A DNA stretch of 64,000 nt, taken from NCBI GenBank assembly GCA_050251615.1, contig JBFWMM010000005.1, positions 19,022-83,021 of the forward strand. The letters are read 5' to 3'. The position numbers and the translations under genes were made by a program. Below the pieces are notes generated by a model. It saw nothing but the letters and a program-made list of their open reading frames with translations, did no database searches and was not told the DNA's origin. The stretch is from Sedimentisphaera sp050251615 (GTDB lineage Bacteria; Planctomycetota; Phycisphaerae; Sedimentisphaerales; Sedimentisphaeraceae). Below are positions 48,501 to 56,639 of this stretch, piece by piece; within the stretch, counting starts at the first letter, position 1; each line of letters starts with the position of its first letter.

Positions 48501-50653
48501 AGGCACCCAGCACAGACGGCATCGACCTTGACAGCTGCCGTAACGTAACAGTGAGGGATTGCTACTTCTCCGTTACTGACGACTGCATCGCCATGAAAGG
48601 CACAAAAGGCCCTTTCGCGCTTGAAGATAAGACAAGCCCGCCGGTTTACGGTATTCGCGTCAGCGGATGCAACTTCCGCCGCGGACACTCCGCCATGACT
48701 TGCGGCAGCGAGGCAACGAGCGTGAGCGATGTAATAGCCGAAGACTGCGTAATAAACGGCGCCATGCCGGCGCTTCGCCTCAAATTGCGCCCTGATACGC
48801 CGCAACATTATCGCGACATAACCATCCGCAACATCACGTACAACAACGACTCAGCTACAATCCTGATGATAGCCCCGTGGACGCAGTACTTCGACCCGCA
48901 GGGTCAGCCGCAGCCCTCATCACGGGTGAACGATATTATAATCTCGGGCATCAGCGGTAATCTCGGCTCATTCGGCAGGATTCAAGGGCACTCGGGAACC
49001 GTCATCTCCGGCATTACTTTCCGCGATTCTGATGTAAAGATGAGCAGTAGCGAGCTTGATGTGCGCGCGGGAGACTGTCTGAATATAGAAAATGTACAGG
49101 TAAATGGTGCCCCTCTCACGCTCGCTTCGCGCCCGAGGCCCGCAATCTTTATTGCAGGCGATTCGACAGCGAGCAACGGCTCGGAAAACGGCTGGGGCAG
49201 CCATTTGCAAAAGTTTTTCGACAAATCAAAGCTTACCGTTTTCAACCGCGCCCGAGGGGGCCGCAGCAGCCGCACGTTTACAACCGAAGGGCTCTGGGAG
49301 AGAATCGAACGCGACTTGAAACCGGGCGATACCGTCCTGATACAGTTCGGACATAACGATGCCGGTGCCATAAATGACGACAGCCGTGCCCGCGGCACTA
49401 TGGCAAGCCTCGGCGATGAGACCATTGAGATAGATAATATGCTCACAGGCAAGCACGAAGTTGTCAAGACGTTCGGAGCCTATCTGCGCGATATGATTGC
49501 AGGCGCAAGGGCAAAGGGCGCCGAGCCCGTACTGATGAGCATGACGGCGAGAAACGTCTGGCGGGACGGCCAGATTGAGCGCGAGAACCAGTACTGTGCA
49601 TTATCCGAACAGCTCGCCGAACAGGAGGGCGTGAAGTTTATAGACCTGCGCAACATTATCGCTGACCAGTACCAGATGCTTACGCCTGTGCGCGTTCTTG
49701 AGCTGTTTCCTAAAGACCATACGCACACCGGCCCAACCGGTGCATATATAAACGCTTCACTCGTTGTAGCGGGGCTTAAATCTATCGACAACGACAAGAT
49801 GAAATACCTCTCCAGGATGGGCGCGGAAGTGGATGCGTATGAGCCGCCGATGATGGCGCGGTCGGTAGAGAAGTTTATGACTGAGAGCTGGATGCCTGAT
49901 GCGCAGCCTGCGCTCGATCAGGCCCTGCCCACGCTTTATATCATAGGCGATTCAACTGTGCGCAACGGCAGCAAGGGCGACGGCTCCAACGGCGAATGGG
50001 GCTGGGGAGCGCCGATAGCGGATTTCCTCGACCGCACCGGAATCAACGTGCAGAACTGTGCGCTCGGCGGAACAAGCAGCCGCACATACCGCACAAACGG
50101 CATCTGGGGAAAAGTGTTAAAAAAACTGCGCCCGCGAGATATTGTGATTATGCAGTTCGGACACAACGACAGCAGCCCCGTAAACGACGATTCACGCGCC
50201 CGCGGTACCCTTTCCGGATGCGGTGATGAGTCTGAGCAAATCGTCAATTTGCTTACGGGCAAACCTGAGACAGTCTATACTTACGGCCATTATCTGCGCG
50301 AATATATCCGCGAAGCGCGCGCGAAAGGCGCAGAGGCGATAGTCTGCTCGCCCGTGCCGCGCAGCAATTGGAAAGATGGCCACCTTGAACGAAAACCTGA
50401 CAGCTACCCCGCCTGGGCCGGAGAGGCCGCCGCGAAAGAGGGTGCTTCATTCATAGACTTGAATGAAAAGGTCTCCGCTGTCTATGACGAGCTCGGACAC
50501 GATGCTGTTTGCAGGCTGTTTTTCGCTTCGGGCGAACGGACGCATACAAACGCCGCCGGCGCGCAGAAAAATGCCGAATGCCTTATTAACGCGATTAAAG
50601 AAGCCTCTGATTGCCCACTCAAGCCTTACATCAAGGAAATCAAACCGCAGTGA
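45578..50653 (+). CDS. Four-catalytic-domain enzyme GH35-GH28-SGNH-SGNH
   Basis: 1,691 residues with signal peptide MSLHKNTFVALAMFSALAFSQ. (1) GH35 beta-galactosidase barrel, residues ~50-420: VAGEFHYSRYPQAEW, acid/base Glu208 in QLDNERND, nucleophile Glu306 in CCEIGGG. (2) Beta-sandwich region ~430-780. (3) GH28 beta-helix ~788-1180: Asp980 in STDGID, Asp1001-Asp1002 in VTDDCIAMKG, GHSAMTCGSE. (4) SGNH from ~1188: AGDSTASNG, ARGGRSSRTF, QFGHNDAG, DHTHTG. (5) A second SGNH from ~1451: GDSTVRNG, LGGTSSRTY, QFGHNDSS, ERTHTNAAG. All catalytic residues appear present. Predicted to remove galactosyl side chains, split the galacturonan-containing backbone and deacetylate it. The two SGNH domains are related but not recent copies. 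The start overlaps the GH2 stop by one base. Confidence 0.9.
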   Translation: MSLHKNTFVALAMFSALAFSQQVNTCSIDVSAPQPIAKEAPLEQGTCVNPAGDSITADSVSLFYNGVPWVPVAGEFHYSRYPQAEWRGELAKMKAGGIDIVSTYVFWIHHEENQGEFVWSGDKDLRKFVQLCDELGMKSIVRLGPWCHGEVRNGGLPDWVQHSGARLRTKDPAFMGMVEPFYREIAAQISGLLWKDGGPVIGVQLDNERNDVPYLLALKQLAIDSGIDVPLYTMTGWNRVNIPEKGLLPLFGSYSVAFWYSHSNHSFKKSFFFSDVRDDGDMGAQFENKRPYRVDTMMQFPFVCCEIGGGMPSSYTKRIKVMPDEIASMALVRLGCGNNMPGYYMYHGGKNPLGKTNLNEESPNPMPIKDYDFQAPLGAFGQVREHYHLLRLQHLFVSDFGDKLARMPLYLPETRPESLDDVTTLRWSARSDGESGFVFFNNYQPVFPLPEKESVQFEVNTAGAAVTFPASPIAIPSGAYGIMPLNMDCSGAVLEYATVQPVCKYELEDGSQAYFFAEIKGITPELAFRAEQRDVLSSGEKKANGEITRVSKINCGEEIAAQITAKDGKTVYFFVLSNAQAKGLYRLPFMGKERIILSQSNITPNDGKLILQADSADKLSASVFPAPDKAGAQFARFNAIKTDSLGSDVKISVEKISEAGEDAFKLRGTDESVWGQAQVWKLNIPHDTNPERLILNISYNGDAARLYVDGEFYDDNYYNGDEFATGLWRIAREDWDNLTLKVLPFSEGLENRLPAFAKEKIADAKAAGTLGEVSVRAERLAEGVLSARLDITAFGAVADDKTINTKAIQAAIDKAAEIKGTVIVPEGVFISGALFMKPGANLHLEKGAVLRCSLNVPENFPAQRTRIEGHFEDSFTPALINADRCDGMVISGEGTLDGAGRPLWDEFWRRRNSGEKGFVNLTIPRARLSLIENSNNVTVKGITYKDSQFWNLHIYNCDDVLVDGVSFKVPDDYRQAPSTDGIDLDSCRNVTVRDCYFSVTDDCIAMKGTKGPFALEDKTSPPVYGIRVSGCNFRRGHSAMTCGSEATSVSDVIAEDCVINGAMPALRLKLRPDTPQHYRDITIRNITYNNDSATILMIAPWTQYFDPQGQPQPSSRVNDIIISGISGNLGSFGRIQGHSGTVISGITFRDSDVKMSSSELDVRAGDCLNIENVQVNGAPLTLASRPRPAIFIAGDSTASNGSENGWGSHLQKFFDKSKLTVFNRARGGRSSRTFTTEGLWERIERDLKPGDTVLIQFGHNDAGAINDDSRARGTMASLGDETIEIDNMLTGKHEVVKTFGAYLRDMIAGARAKGAEPVLMSMTARNVWRDGQIERENQYCALSEQLAEQEGVKFIDLRNIIADQYQMLTPVRVLELFPKDHTHTGPTGAYINASLVVAGLKSIDNDKMKYLSRMGAEVDAYEPPMMARSVEKFMTESWMPDAQPALDQALPTLYIIGDSTVRNGSKGDGSNGEWGWGAPIADFLDRTGINVQNCALGGTSSRTYRTNGIWGKVLKKLRPRDIVIMQFGHNDSSPVNDDSRARGTLSGCGDESEQIVNLLTGKPETVYTYGHYLREYIREARAKGAEAIVCSPVPRSNWKDGHLERKPDSYPAWAGEAAAKEGASFIDLNEKVSAVYDELGHDAVCRLFFASGERTHTNAAGAQKNAECLINAIKEASDCPLKPYIKEIKPQ

Positions 50654-50753
50654 GCATAAATGCCAAGCATCTTGCTTTGCAACCAAATCGATAGACATAA
50701 TACAGGGGCGTGGTTTACCGCGCCCTTCAATGTTGCACTTGACTCAAATCAAT

Positions 50754-50790
50754 CTTGAATTTTGAATTTGCAATTTTGAATTTGCAATTT
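50754..50790. repeat. AT-rich 14-base tandem repeat
   Basis: TTTTGAATTTGCAA occurs twice in a row (50760-50773 and 50774-50787), with partial units on both sides. The 244-base intergenic region also has a GGGCG/CGCCC hairpin at about 50705-50724 without a T tract. No gene here. Confidence 0.7.
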
Positions 50791-50897
50791 CAAACCCCGT
50801 AGCGCCTGCTGCGTAAAATATTTTTTATTTTTCTGTAAACAATCCGCCTCGTTTTGCTAAGATAACAGAGAATGGATTTTGAACCAAGGAGAAAGAC

Positions 50898-51266
50898 ATG
50901 GATTGCCCTGTATGCAAAGAGCCGATGATTATTGTCGAGCTTGATGAAGTTGAGATAGACTATTGTTCCGAGTGTGAGGGTATCTGGCTTGATGCCGGCG
51001 AGCTCGAGCTGCTTCTGGTTGAGAAGAGCAGTGCCGGCGTTGCACTTGAAGACGCAAATACCGATGAGGTGAAGAGGCGCTGCCCGATATGTATGCGCAA
51101 GATGCTCAAGAAGAACATTGATGCGGGGAATACGAAGGTGCTTATAGATGCCTGCCGTCAGGGAGATGGCCTTTGGTTTGACGGCGGCGAGCTGAAAGAT
51201 GTATTAAAAGGCCTCGGCGCAGATGGTAATGTTGCCATTGAGCATCTGGCCAGACTGTTCGGTTGA
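50898..51266 (+). CDS. zf-TFIIB domain (double zinc-ribbon) protein
   Basis: 122 residues; AAGGAG seven bases before the ATG. Two zinc-finger halves: CPVCKEPM...YCSECEGIWLDAGELE and CPICMRKM...CRQGDGLWFDGGELKDVL, with the WLDxGEL signature of the zf-TFIIB family repeated. Cytoplasmic, function unknown. It leads an operon with LemA and an M48 protease, an association seen in other bacteria; the protease also has a C-terminal zinc ribbon. Confidence 0.85.
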   Translation: MDCPVCKEPMIIVELDEVEIDYCSECEGIWLDAGELELLLVEKSSAGVALEDANTDEVKRRCPICMRKMLKKNIDAGNTKVLIDACRQGDGLWFDGGELKDVLKGLGADGNVAIEHLARLFG

Positions 51267-51331
51267 ATAAAAGAGAGTAAATGAAAGAGCCCCCTTACTG
51301 GGCAGGATTTTCTTATAAAGGAGAAATGATT

Positions 51332-51910
51332 ATGTTATGTGAATTCAGTGGAATCAGCAGTACGCTTGTAGTAGTTCTGGCGATTGTTGTATTGCTGGCG
51401 ATTTTTATCATTGCCAACTACAACACGCTCGTACGCCTGCGCAATCAGGTGAAAAACGCCTGGTCTCAGATCGATGTGCAGCTCAAACGCCGCCACGACC
51501 TCATCCCCAACCTCGTCGAGACTGCTAAGGGCTATATGAAGCACGAGCAGACGACCCTGCAAGGCGTTGTTGATGCGAGAAGCAGGGCGCTTGGAGCGGG
51601 AACGGTTCACGATAAGATCGGCGCGGAGAAGGCACTCAGCGGGGCTATGAGCCAGTTCCTGCTTACTGTCGAGAACTATCCCGACCTGAAGGCAAATCAG
51701 AATTTCCTCGCACTTCAGGAAGAGCTCACGAGCACGGAAAATAAGCTCGCCTTTGCAAGGCAGGGCTACAACGACCAGGCGATGTTCTTCAATAACAAGA
51801 TTCAGATGTTCCCCTCCAATATCGTAGCAGGTATATTCAACTTCAAGGAAGCTGAATTCTTCGAGGTGGACAATGAGGCAGAGCGCAATGCGCCGCAGGT
51901 AAGCTTTTGA
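51332..51910 (+). CDS. LemA family protein
   Basis: Start ATG 51332 is preferred because AAAGGAG ends eight bases upstream; ATG 51281 and 51326 are less well placed. 192 residues: N-terminal transmembrane helix (STLVVVLAIVVLLAIFIIANY), then the LemA helical bundle with YNTLVRLRNQVKNAWSQID, LKRRHDLIPNLVETAKGYM and the C-terminal FNNKIQMFPSNIVAGIFNF. LemA proteins are membrane-anchored helical proteins, often encoded beside HtpX-like M48 proteases, as here (18-base gap). Confidence 0.9.
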   Translation: MLCEFSGISSTLVVVLAIVVLLAIFIIANYNTLVRLRNQVKNAWSQIDVQLKRRHDLIPNLVETAKGYMKHEQTTLQGVVDARSRALGAGTVHDKIGAEKALSGAMSQFLLTVENYPDLKANQNFLALQEELTSTENKLAFARQGYNDQAMFFNNKIQMFPSNIVAGIFNFKEAEFFEVDNEAERNAPQVSF

Positions 51911-51928
51911 TTGCGGATATAATCTGAT

Positions 51929-53176
51929 ATGTGGGAATTGATTAGCGCCAATAAGCGCAAAAGCGCTGTCATTACGATAATTATGTTCGGCTTTATGCTG
52001 GGCTTGGGCTACCTGATCGGCTTTATGTTCGACCAGAAAGTCGGCGGCTATTACGGTATGATGGCCGCCGCTACGATATGGTTTATTCAGCTTGCGGTTG
52101 CGATTTCGTCGGGTGGCAAGGTTTTTCTTGCAGGTAGCGGGGCGATTGAGATAGGCAAAGAAGACTATCCCCAGCTCTACAACGTTGTTGAGGAGATGGT
52201 GGTGGCATCGTCTCTGCCCGCTATGCCGAAGATTTACGTGATTCCGCGCGAGGATATGAACGCCTTCGCCACGGGAACAAAGCCTGAGAATGCTTGTGTC
52301 GCTGTAACGAGCGGCCTGCTGAAACGTCTGAATCGAGATGAGTTGCAGGGCGTTATAGCACATGAGGTCTCGCACATCCTCAACCGAGATGTGATGTATA
52401 TGACCTATGCCGCCATTATGCTGGGAACGATCGTAGCTCTGGCGATGGCGCTTAGGCTAATCAGCCGTTTCGGCATGTTTACAGGCGGAGGAAGGAGCAG
52501 GTCGCGCTCAAGCAATGATGGCGGTGGAGCCGTGATACTGCTGGTCATGCTGGTTGGTTTTCTGGTATCTCTGCTTGCGCCATTTTTTGCGCAGTTGCTG
52601 TACTTTGCCATCTCGCGAAAGCGTGAATATCTTGCCGATGCGAGCGCGGCGCGTCTGACGCGCTACCCTGAAGGGCTTGCATCGGCGCTGGAGAAAATCA
52701 GCCTCGGTACAGGACATGAGGTTGAGGTAAACAAGGTTATGGAGCCCATGTACATCTATAACCCGTCTGAGGCCAGAGCGTTCAGTGCTCTCGGCAGCAC
52801 GCACCCGAAAACAGAAGATCGCATCAGAGTATTGCGTAATATGAGCCACGGCGCCTCCTACAAAGACTATCAGAGCTCCTATAATACCGTGATGGGCAAG
52901 AAAAAGAGTATTATTCCGGGCAGTGAGTTGAAAGATGACAGCGTGCCACTACGTAGCGGCGCTTCATTTGAGCCGCAGGCAAAGAGTCCGAAGCAGCAGA
53001 AGATAGATGCGAGGCAGGTGGGTGATATGATTCTCCTTGCCAACAGCTTCCGCTTCATAAATTGCGGCTGTGGCGTGCGGCTGAAAGTGCCGCCGAACTA
53101 CACAAAAGAGACGCTGAAGTGTCCCAAATGCGGTACGATGCATCATACATCGCAGGTAGCTGAAAAGAAAGAATAG
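51929..53176 (+). CDS. M48 family (HtpX-like) membrane metalloprotease with C-terminal zinc ribbon
   Basis: 415 residues. Two N-terminal transmembrane helices (residues ~13-35 and 42-62), zinc-binding HEVSH at His145-Glu146-His149, further helices around residues 160-180 and 195-225, and the third-ligand region REYLADASAA. Residues ~370-405 form an added zinc ribbon, with CGC and CPKC pairs, not part of ordinary HtpX. Likely membrane protein quality control. The gene ends 33 bases before the convergent DUF4276 gene. Confidence 0.88.
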   Translation: MWELISANKRKSAVITIIMFGFMLGLGYLIGFMFDQKVGGYYGMMAAATIWFIQLAVAISSGGKVFLAGSGAIEIGKEDYPQLYNVVEEMVVASSLPAMPKIYVIPREDMNAFATGTKPENACVAVTSGLLKRLNRDELQGVIAHEVSHILNRDVMYMTYAAIMLGTIVALAMALRLISRFGMFTGGGRSRSRSSNDGGGAVILLVMLVGFLVSLLAPFFAQLLYFAISRKREYLADASAARLTRYPEGLASALEKISLGTGHEVEVNKVMEPMYIYNPSEARAFSALGSTHPKTEDRIRVLRNMSHGASYKDYQSSYNTVMGKKKSIIPGSELKDDSVPLRSGASFEPQAKSPKQQKIDARQVGDMILLANSFRFINCGCGVRLKVPPNYTKETLKCPKCGTMHHTSQVAEKKE

Positions 53177-53209
53177 CGCGCGCGTGAATGCGCCGGTCGT
53201 TTTGGCGCG

Positions 53210-53875
53210 TTACGTCTTGATGGATGATACCCAGTTGTCAAAGATGGGGCAGGCTTTGCGCATGGCATCAATGCCAATTTGGCGGGCAATTTCTATGCCG
53301 GTGGAAGTCTTTTTGTAATTGCCGCCTGGCATTAGGTCTTGCAGTCGTTTTGATGGGGCGGTTTCGTTGCTGTTGTTTATGGCTTCCGGTTCTCCGCATT
53401 CTCTCAGTATGTCATCAATATCAGAGACTTCAATGCCAAGATAGTCAGAGAGGATATTGCTATTACTGAACAGCAACGCCTCAAACTCATGTACTGAAAC
53501 ATAGGGTATAAACCTGACATCCGCTCTTACATCTCTGTACTTATCGCATACGGCCGCTTTTGTCTCCTCGTTTATGATAGTGGCTATCTCCAGCGGGGTT
53601 TTAGCCGTAGCTCTTGCTTTTTCGATTCCAGGCCAGTCGCTTGTGCCGTAGTAATCTATAAATGTTGTAACGTATGCATTCTGCTGTTGCCGGAGGTGAT
53701 TGCCTATGTCTCTGACTGCTCGTTCAAACTTGACAGATCCGCCTTTCTGGCCTTTTTTAGATACTTGAGTTGCTTTTATGCAGATATTGTCAGGCAGGAG
53801 ATAGGGGGCAAGGACGTTCTCAATAAACATTTGTTCTGTTTTGCCTTCCACTATGGCCATAACCAGTTTACTCAC
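53210..53875 (-). CDS. DUF4276 (TOPRIM-like) protein, partner of the AAA ATPase
   Basis: GTG 53875 is chosen: GGGAGG lies about nine bases upstream and the product then begins MSKLVMAIVEGKTEQMF; a TTG at 53893 is the outer limit. About 221 residues. The EGKTEQ opening and FIDYYG segment fit DUF4276, a family related to the TOPRIM nuclease domain of OLD-type proteins; a FEALLF motif also matches. It overlaps the ATPase stop by 8 bases, so it is translationally coupled and is the second gene of the pair. Likely nuclease or effector of a two-gene defence module, by analogy with ATPase/TOPRIM systems; not proven. Confidence 0.8.
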   Translation of the reverse strand: MSKLVMAIVEGKTEQMFIENVLAPYLLPDNICIKATQVSKKGQKGGSVKFERAVRDIGNHLRQQQNAYVTTFIDYYGTSDWPGIEKARATAKTPLEIATIINEETKAAVCDKYRDVRADVRFIPYVSVHEFEALLFSNSNILSDYLGIEVSDIDDILRECGEPEAINNSNETAPSKRLQDLMPGGNYKKTSTGIEIARQIGIDAMRKACPIFDNWVSSIKT

Positions 53876-54998
53876 AGACAGGGCCTCCCTCAATCACATT
53901 TTTAGCCCATAGTTCGCCTACGGTATAGTCTTCAAGCCATTGAGTGTAATTGCTCTCTTTGAGCCTCTCAAAACATGAAGCACCATTCTTTCTTGACGCC
54001 ACAACAATGTCCTCTATGGCAAACTGGTCAATGAGTGTTGGAGACTGCGTTGCCACAATGACCTGCGTTTTTTTCGCGGTGGCCTGTATCAGCTCCGCAA
54101 GCATATAGATTGCCGCGGGGTGAAGCCCGAGCTCCGGCTCATCAATTATGATTGTGGATGGTGGGTATGGTTGCAATAATGCCGTAGCAAGGCAGATAAA
54201 TCGGATAGTGCCATCAGAGAGGTGATACGCCTGCATTGGAAAGTCGGAGCCTTTTTGTTTCCAGCTCAAAGCAACTTTTTTTTCCTCGCCCATTTCGCGT
54301 ACATCAAGCCTGAAATCCTCAAAAAAAGGAGTAACAAGTCTCACGGCATTCAGAATATCTCTGTAAGATTCGGGTGAATCTTGTTTCAGCCGCAGAAGGA
54401 GAGGTGCTATATTGGAGGCGTCTCCCCTTAGCTTGAAATTGTCATATATCGCCCCCATTCTCTTCATAGGGGCATTGGAGCTGGTATCGTGAAAGTGATA
54501 TACTGTCCAATTGGCAATGGTCTCATAGACAAAATGACCTATCCCGTAGCCCGTTCCCAGCGAGGCCTTTTCATACATTTGTTCAATAAGTCTGCTTTCA
54601 AAGCTGGGAGGGCCATACGAATGCCAAGTTCCGCCAGCTAAATACTTCCTGTATTCGTTTATCAGGAAACGCTCGTCAACAGTAGGGCGAAGCTCAAAGC
54701 GGTAATAATTGAAACCTATAGCGAATTCACTGCATGATTCAAACTCTAATTCAGCTGTGATTTTCGGGGTCTCTTTGGGGCCGTTGAAGCAGAAACTGTC
54801 TGCTCCTCCTCTTTCATAGACAAACGTGGAGAGTCCCAGCTGAGCCATGGCGCCTAACATCCGGAAGAGCTGGATGAGATTGCTTTTGCCCGCACCATTA
54901 GCGCCTATAACGATGTTCAAAGAACCAAGCTCAAAGTCCTTCAATTCCCTGATAGACTTAAATCCACTGACGGAAAGTTTGCTTAGTGCACCTGTCAT
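53868..54998 (-). CDS. AAA family (SMC/ABC-like, AAA_21) ATPase
   Basis: 376 residues. Walker A GANGAGKS (residues 32-39) after the typical SGFKSIRELKDFELGSLN opening; signature LSDGTIRFICLATAL; Walker B TIIIDEPELGLHP with Asp286-Glu287; switch ATQSPTLIDQF. These are features of OLD/RecF-like ATPases used with TOPRIM partners. It forms an operon with the DUF4276 gene and has a separate promoter candidate. Codon use looks AT-richer than its neighbours (many AAT, ATA, TTT codons), which may indicate transfer. Function in defence is inference. Confidence 0.85.
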   Translation of the reverse strand: MTGALSKLSVSGFKSIRELKDFELGSLNIVIGANGAGKSNLIQLFRMLGAMAQLGLSTFVYERGGADSFCFNGPKETPKITAELEFESCSEFAIGFNYYRFELRPTVDERFLINEYRKYLAGGTWHSYGPPSFESRLIEQMYEKASLGTGYGIGHFVYETIANWTVYHFHDTSSNAPMKRMGAIYDNFKLRGDASNIAPLLLRLKQDSPESYRDILNAVRLVTPFFEDFRLDVREMGEEKKVALSWKQKGSDFPMQAYHLSDGTIRFICLATALLQPYPPSTIIIDEPELGLHPAAIYMLAELIQATAKKTQVIVATQSPTLIDQFAIEDIVVASRKNGASCFERLKESNYTQWLEDYTVGELWAKNVIEGGPVCE

Positions 54999-55037
54999 AT
55001 CATTGCCGTTCTATAATCTTGCTCTATCATATCCATT

Positions 55038-55065
55038 GTTTTACCGTAATAGGGCTGTCTGTCAA
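55038..55065 (-). promoter_or_regulatory. Promoter candidate of the ATPase/DUF4276 operon
   Basis: On the minus strand TTGACA (55065-55060), 16 bases, TAAAAC (55043-55038), giving a leader of roughly 32 bases to the ATG at 54998. Confidence 0.5.
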
Positions 55066-55118
55066 TCAAAAAAACGTACTGCAGGATAATGTGGATGTCC
55101 GTGCGATGCGACTGTAAA

Positions 55119-56501
55119 TCAGTGCAGGAAAGCGAGTGTTGTGAAGAGGTAGATTGCGACGCTGATGGAGTCGTTTGCCGTAGTTACGAGGGGGCCGGAG
55201 CTGATGGCGGGGTCTATTCCGACCTTCTTAAAGAAAAACGGCATCAGGAATCCGAGGCTCGTTGATACCATAATCGCCGCAAACATTGCCATGCCGAACG
55301 CCACTGATACCTTGATGTAGCTGAGTTGGTCGAGCTGGCCGCAGTTTTCAAAAACGTGCGAAAGGGCGCTGAATATAAAGCCGCCGGCGAGACCGCAAGA
55401 AAGGGCGATAAGCAGGGCGATTCTTGCCTCACGAATGAATACTTGCGCCAGATCAAGCGCTGCGAGGTGTCCTGTGGCAAGTCCACACACAACCACTGCG
55501 GACGTTTGCAAGCCTGCGTTGCCGCTAATTGCCGCTATCATCGGTGCGAATGATGCCGCGATGGCATACACGTGGGAAAACTGGTTTTTGAAGGCAAGCA
55601 GCAGCATCGCCGTTATACCTGTGCCTATGAGGCATGGAAACAGCCATGTCATGCGGATTCGAGCGGCGCGGAAAATGCTGGTGTCATCAAGCTCATCGGG
55701 GTCGGTACCTGCGATGGTGTAGATGTCTTCGGCCGCTTCCTCCTCGGCTACTTCAATGATCCTGTCCGCGGTGATGCGGCCCACGAGCACGTTGTTCGCG
55801 TCAACAACCGGCGCAACGATGAGGTCGTTCTTGCTGAATAAATTCTTAATTTCTTCCTGATCCGAATCAACATATACAGGGAACGATTCTTCTTCGAGGT
55901 AGTCCTCGATTGGCTTGTCACGTTCGGCGGAAAGCAGGCTTCTGATACGTACATCGCCGATAAATTTGCCGTCGGCATCTACCACGTATACCGCATAGAA
56001 ATCATCTTCCACTTCCTGACTGTTCAGTAGCTCGATGGCCTCCTGAACACTCTGCCCGCGGAGAACGGAAAGAACGACGGGGTCCATAATACCGCCGGCG
56101 GAGTCCTCGGAATACATCATCAGATTTTTTATAGTCTCTGACTCTGTCGGCTCAAGATGGCTGAGGAGGTGCTCAGAGTGTTGTTCGGGGAGTTCGCCGA
56201 GAATATCTGCTGCATCGTCTGCATCAAGCTCTGAAACGATATTTTTGAGCTGGCTGACATTTAGAAGCTCGTAGAGATCGCCACGGGTCGCTTCGTCAAT
56301 CTTTTCAAACACTTCTGCGGATTCTTCCTTAGGCAGGCAGCTGAGAATTATAACGCTCTCCTCCGCTTCGAGCAACTCAACCACTTCGGCAATTCTACTT
56401 GTACGCAGTCCGGCGAGCAGGTCGGTAAGCGCATCAAGATTGTTGTCCTCGATGTGTCTGTGAATCTGTGCTATCAGCTGTTTGGCTTTGAGTTCTTCCA
56501 T
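55119..56501 (-). CDS. mgtE: Magnesium transporter MgtE
   Basis: 460 residues. N-terminal helical MgtE_N domain (~residues 20-130, including LDADDAADILGELP), paired CBS domains (~135-260, SAGGIMDPVV opening), a plug helix and five transmembrane helices (~285-460), with the channel region APMIAAISGNAGLQTSAVV and the conserved PLVTTANDS near the end. Gated Mg2+ channel of the inner membrane. Monocistronic; between the ATPase operon and the EEP-family gene on the same strand. Confidence 0.95.
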   Translation of the reverse strand: MEELKAKQLIAQIHRHIEDNNLDALTDLLAGLRTSRIAEVVELLEAEESVIILSCLPKEESAEVFEKIDEATRGDLYELLNVSQLKNIVSELDADDAADILGELPEQHSEHLLSHLEPTESETIKNLMMYSEDSAGGIMDPVVLSVLRGQSVQEAIELLNSQEVEDDFYAVYVVDADGKFIGDVRIRSLLSAERDKPIEDYLEEESFPVYVDSDQEEIKNLFSKNDLIVAPVVDANNVLVGRITADRIIEVAEEEAAEDIYTIAGTDPDELDDTSIFRAARIRMTWLFPCLIGTGITAMLLLAFKNQFSHVYAIAASFAPMIAAISGNAGLQTSAVVVCGLATGHLAALDLAQVFIREARIALLIALSCGLAGGFIFSALSHVFENCGQLDQLSYIKVSVAFGMAMFAAIMVSTSLGFLMPFFFKKVGIDPAISSGPLVTTANDSISVAIYLFTTLAFLH

Positions 56502-56639
56502 AGTTCGCCCATCAGAGGTGAGTGATTCCGGTTGTTGTTTCTGCTCGACACCAGTTTTTCCGCAGGCATCATCCTCTGCACAGTATCATAGCGAACAGAT
56601 GTGTTTGTTCAATCGTTTTTTTAGTTGCAAGGCAATAGC

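Noticed and set aside
47435..48808. Antisense open frame (457 codons) opposite GH35-GH28
   Set aside because: Same reason: shadow of a clear coding frame.
53177..53209. Bidirectional terminator between the M48 protease and DUF4276 genes
   Set aside because: GCGCC/GGCGC can pair but there is no T tract on either strand; evidence too weak to list.
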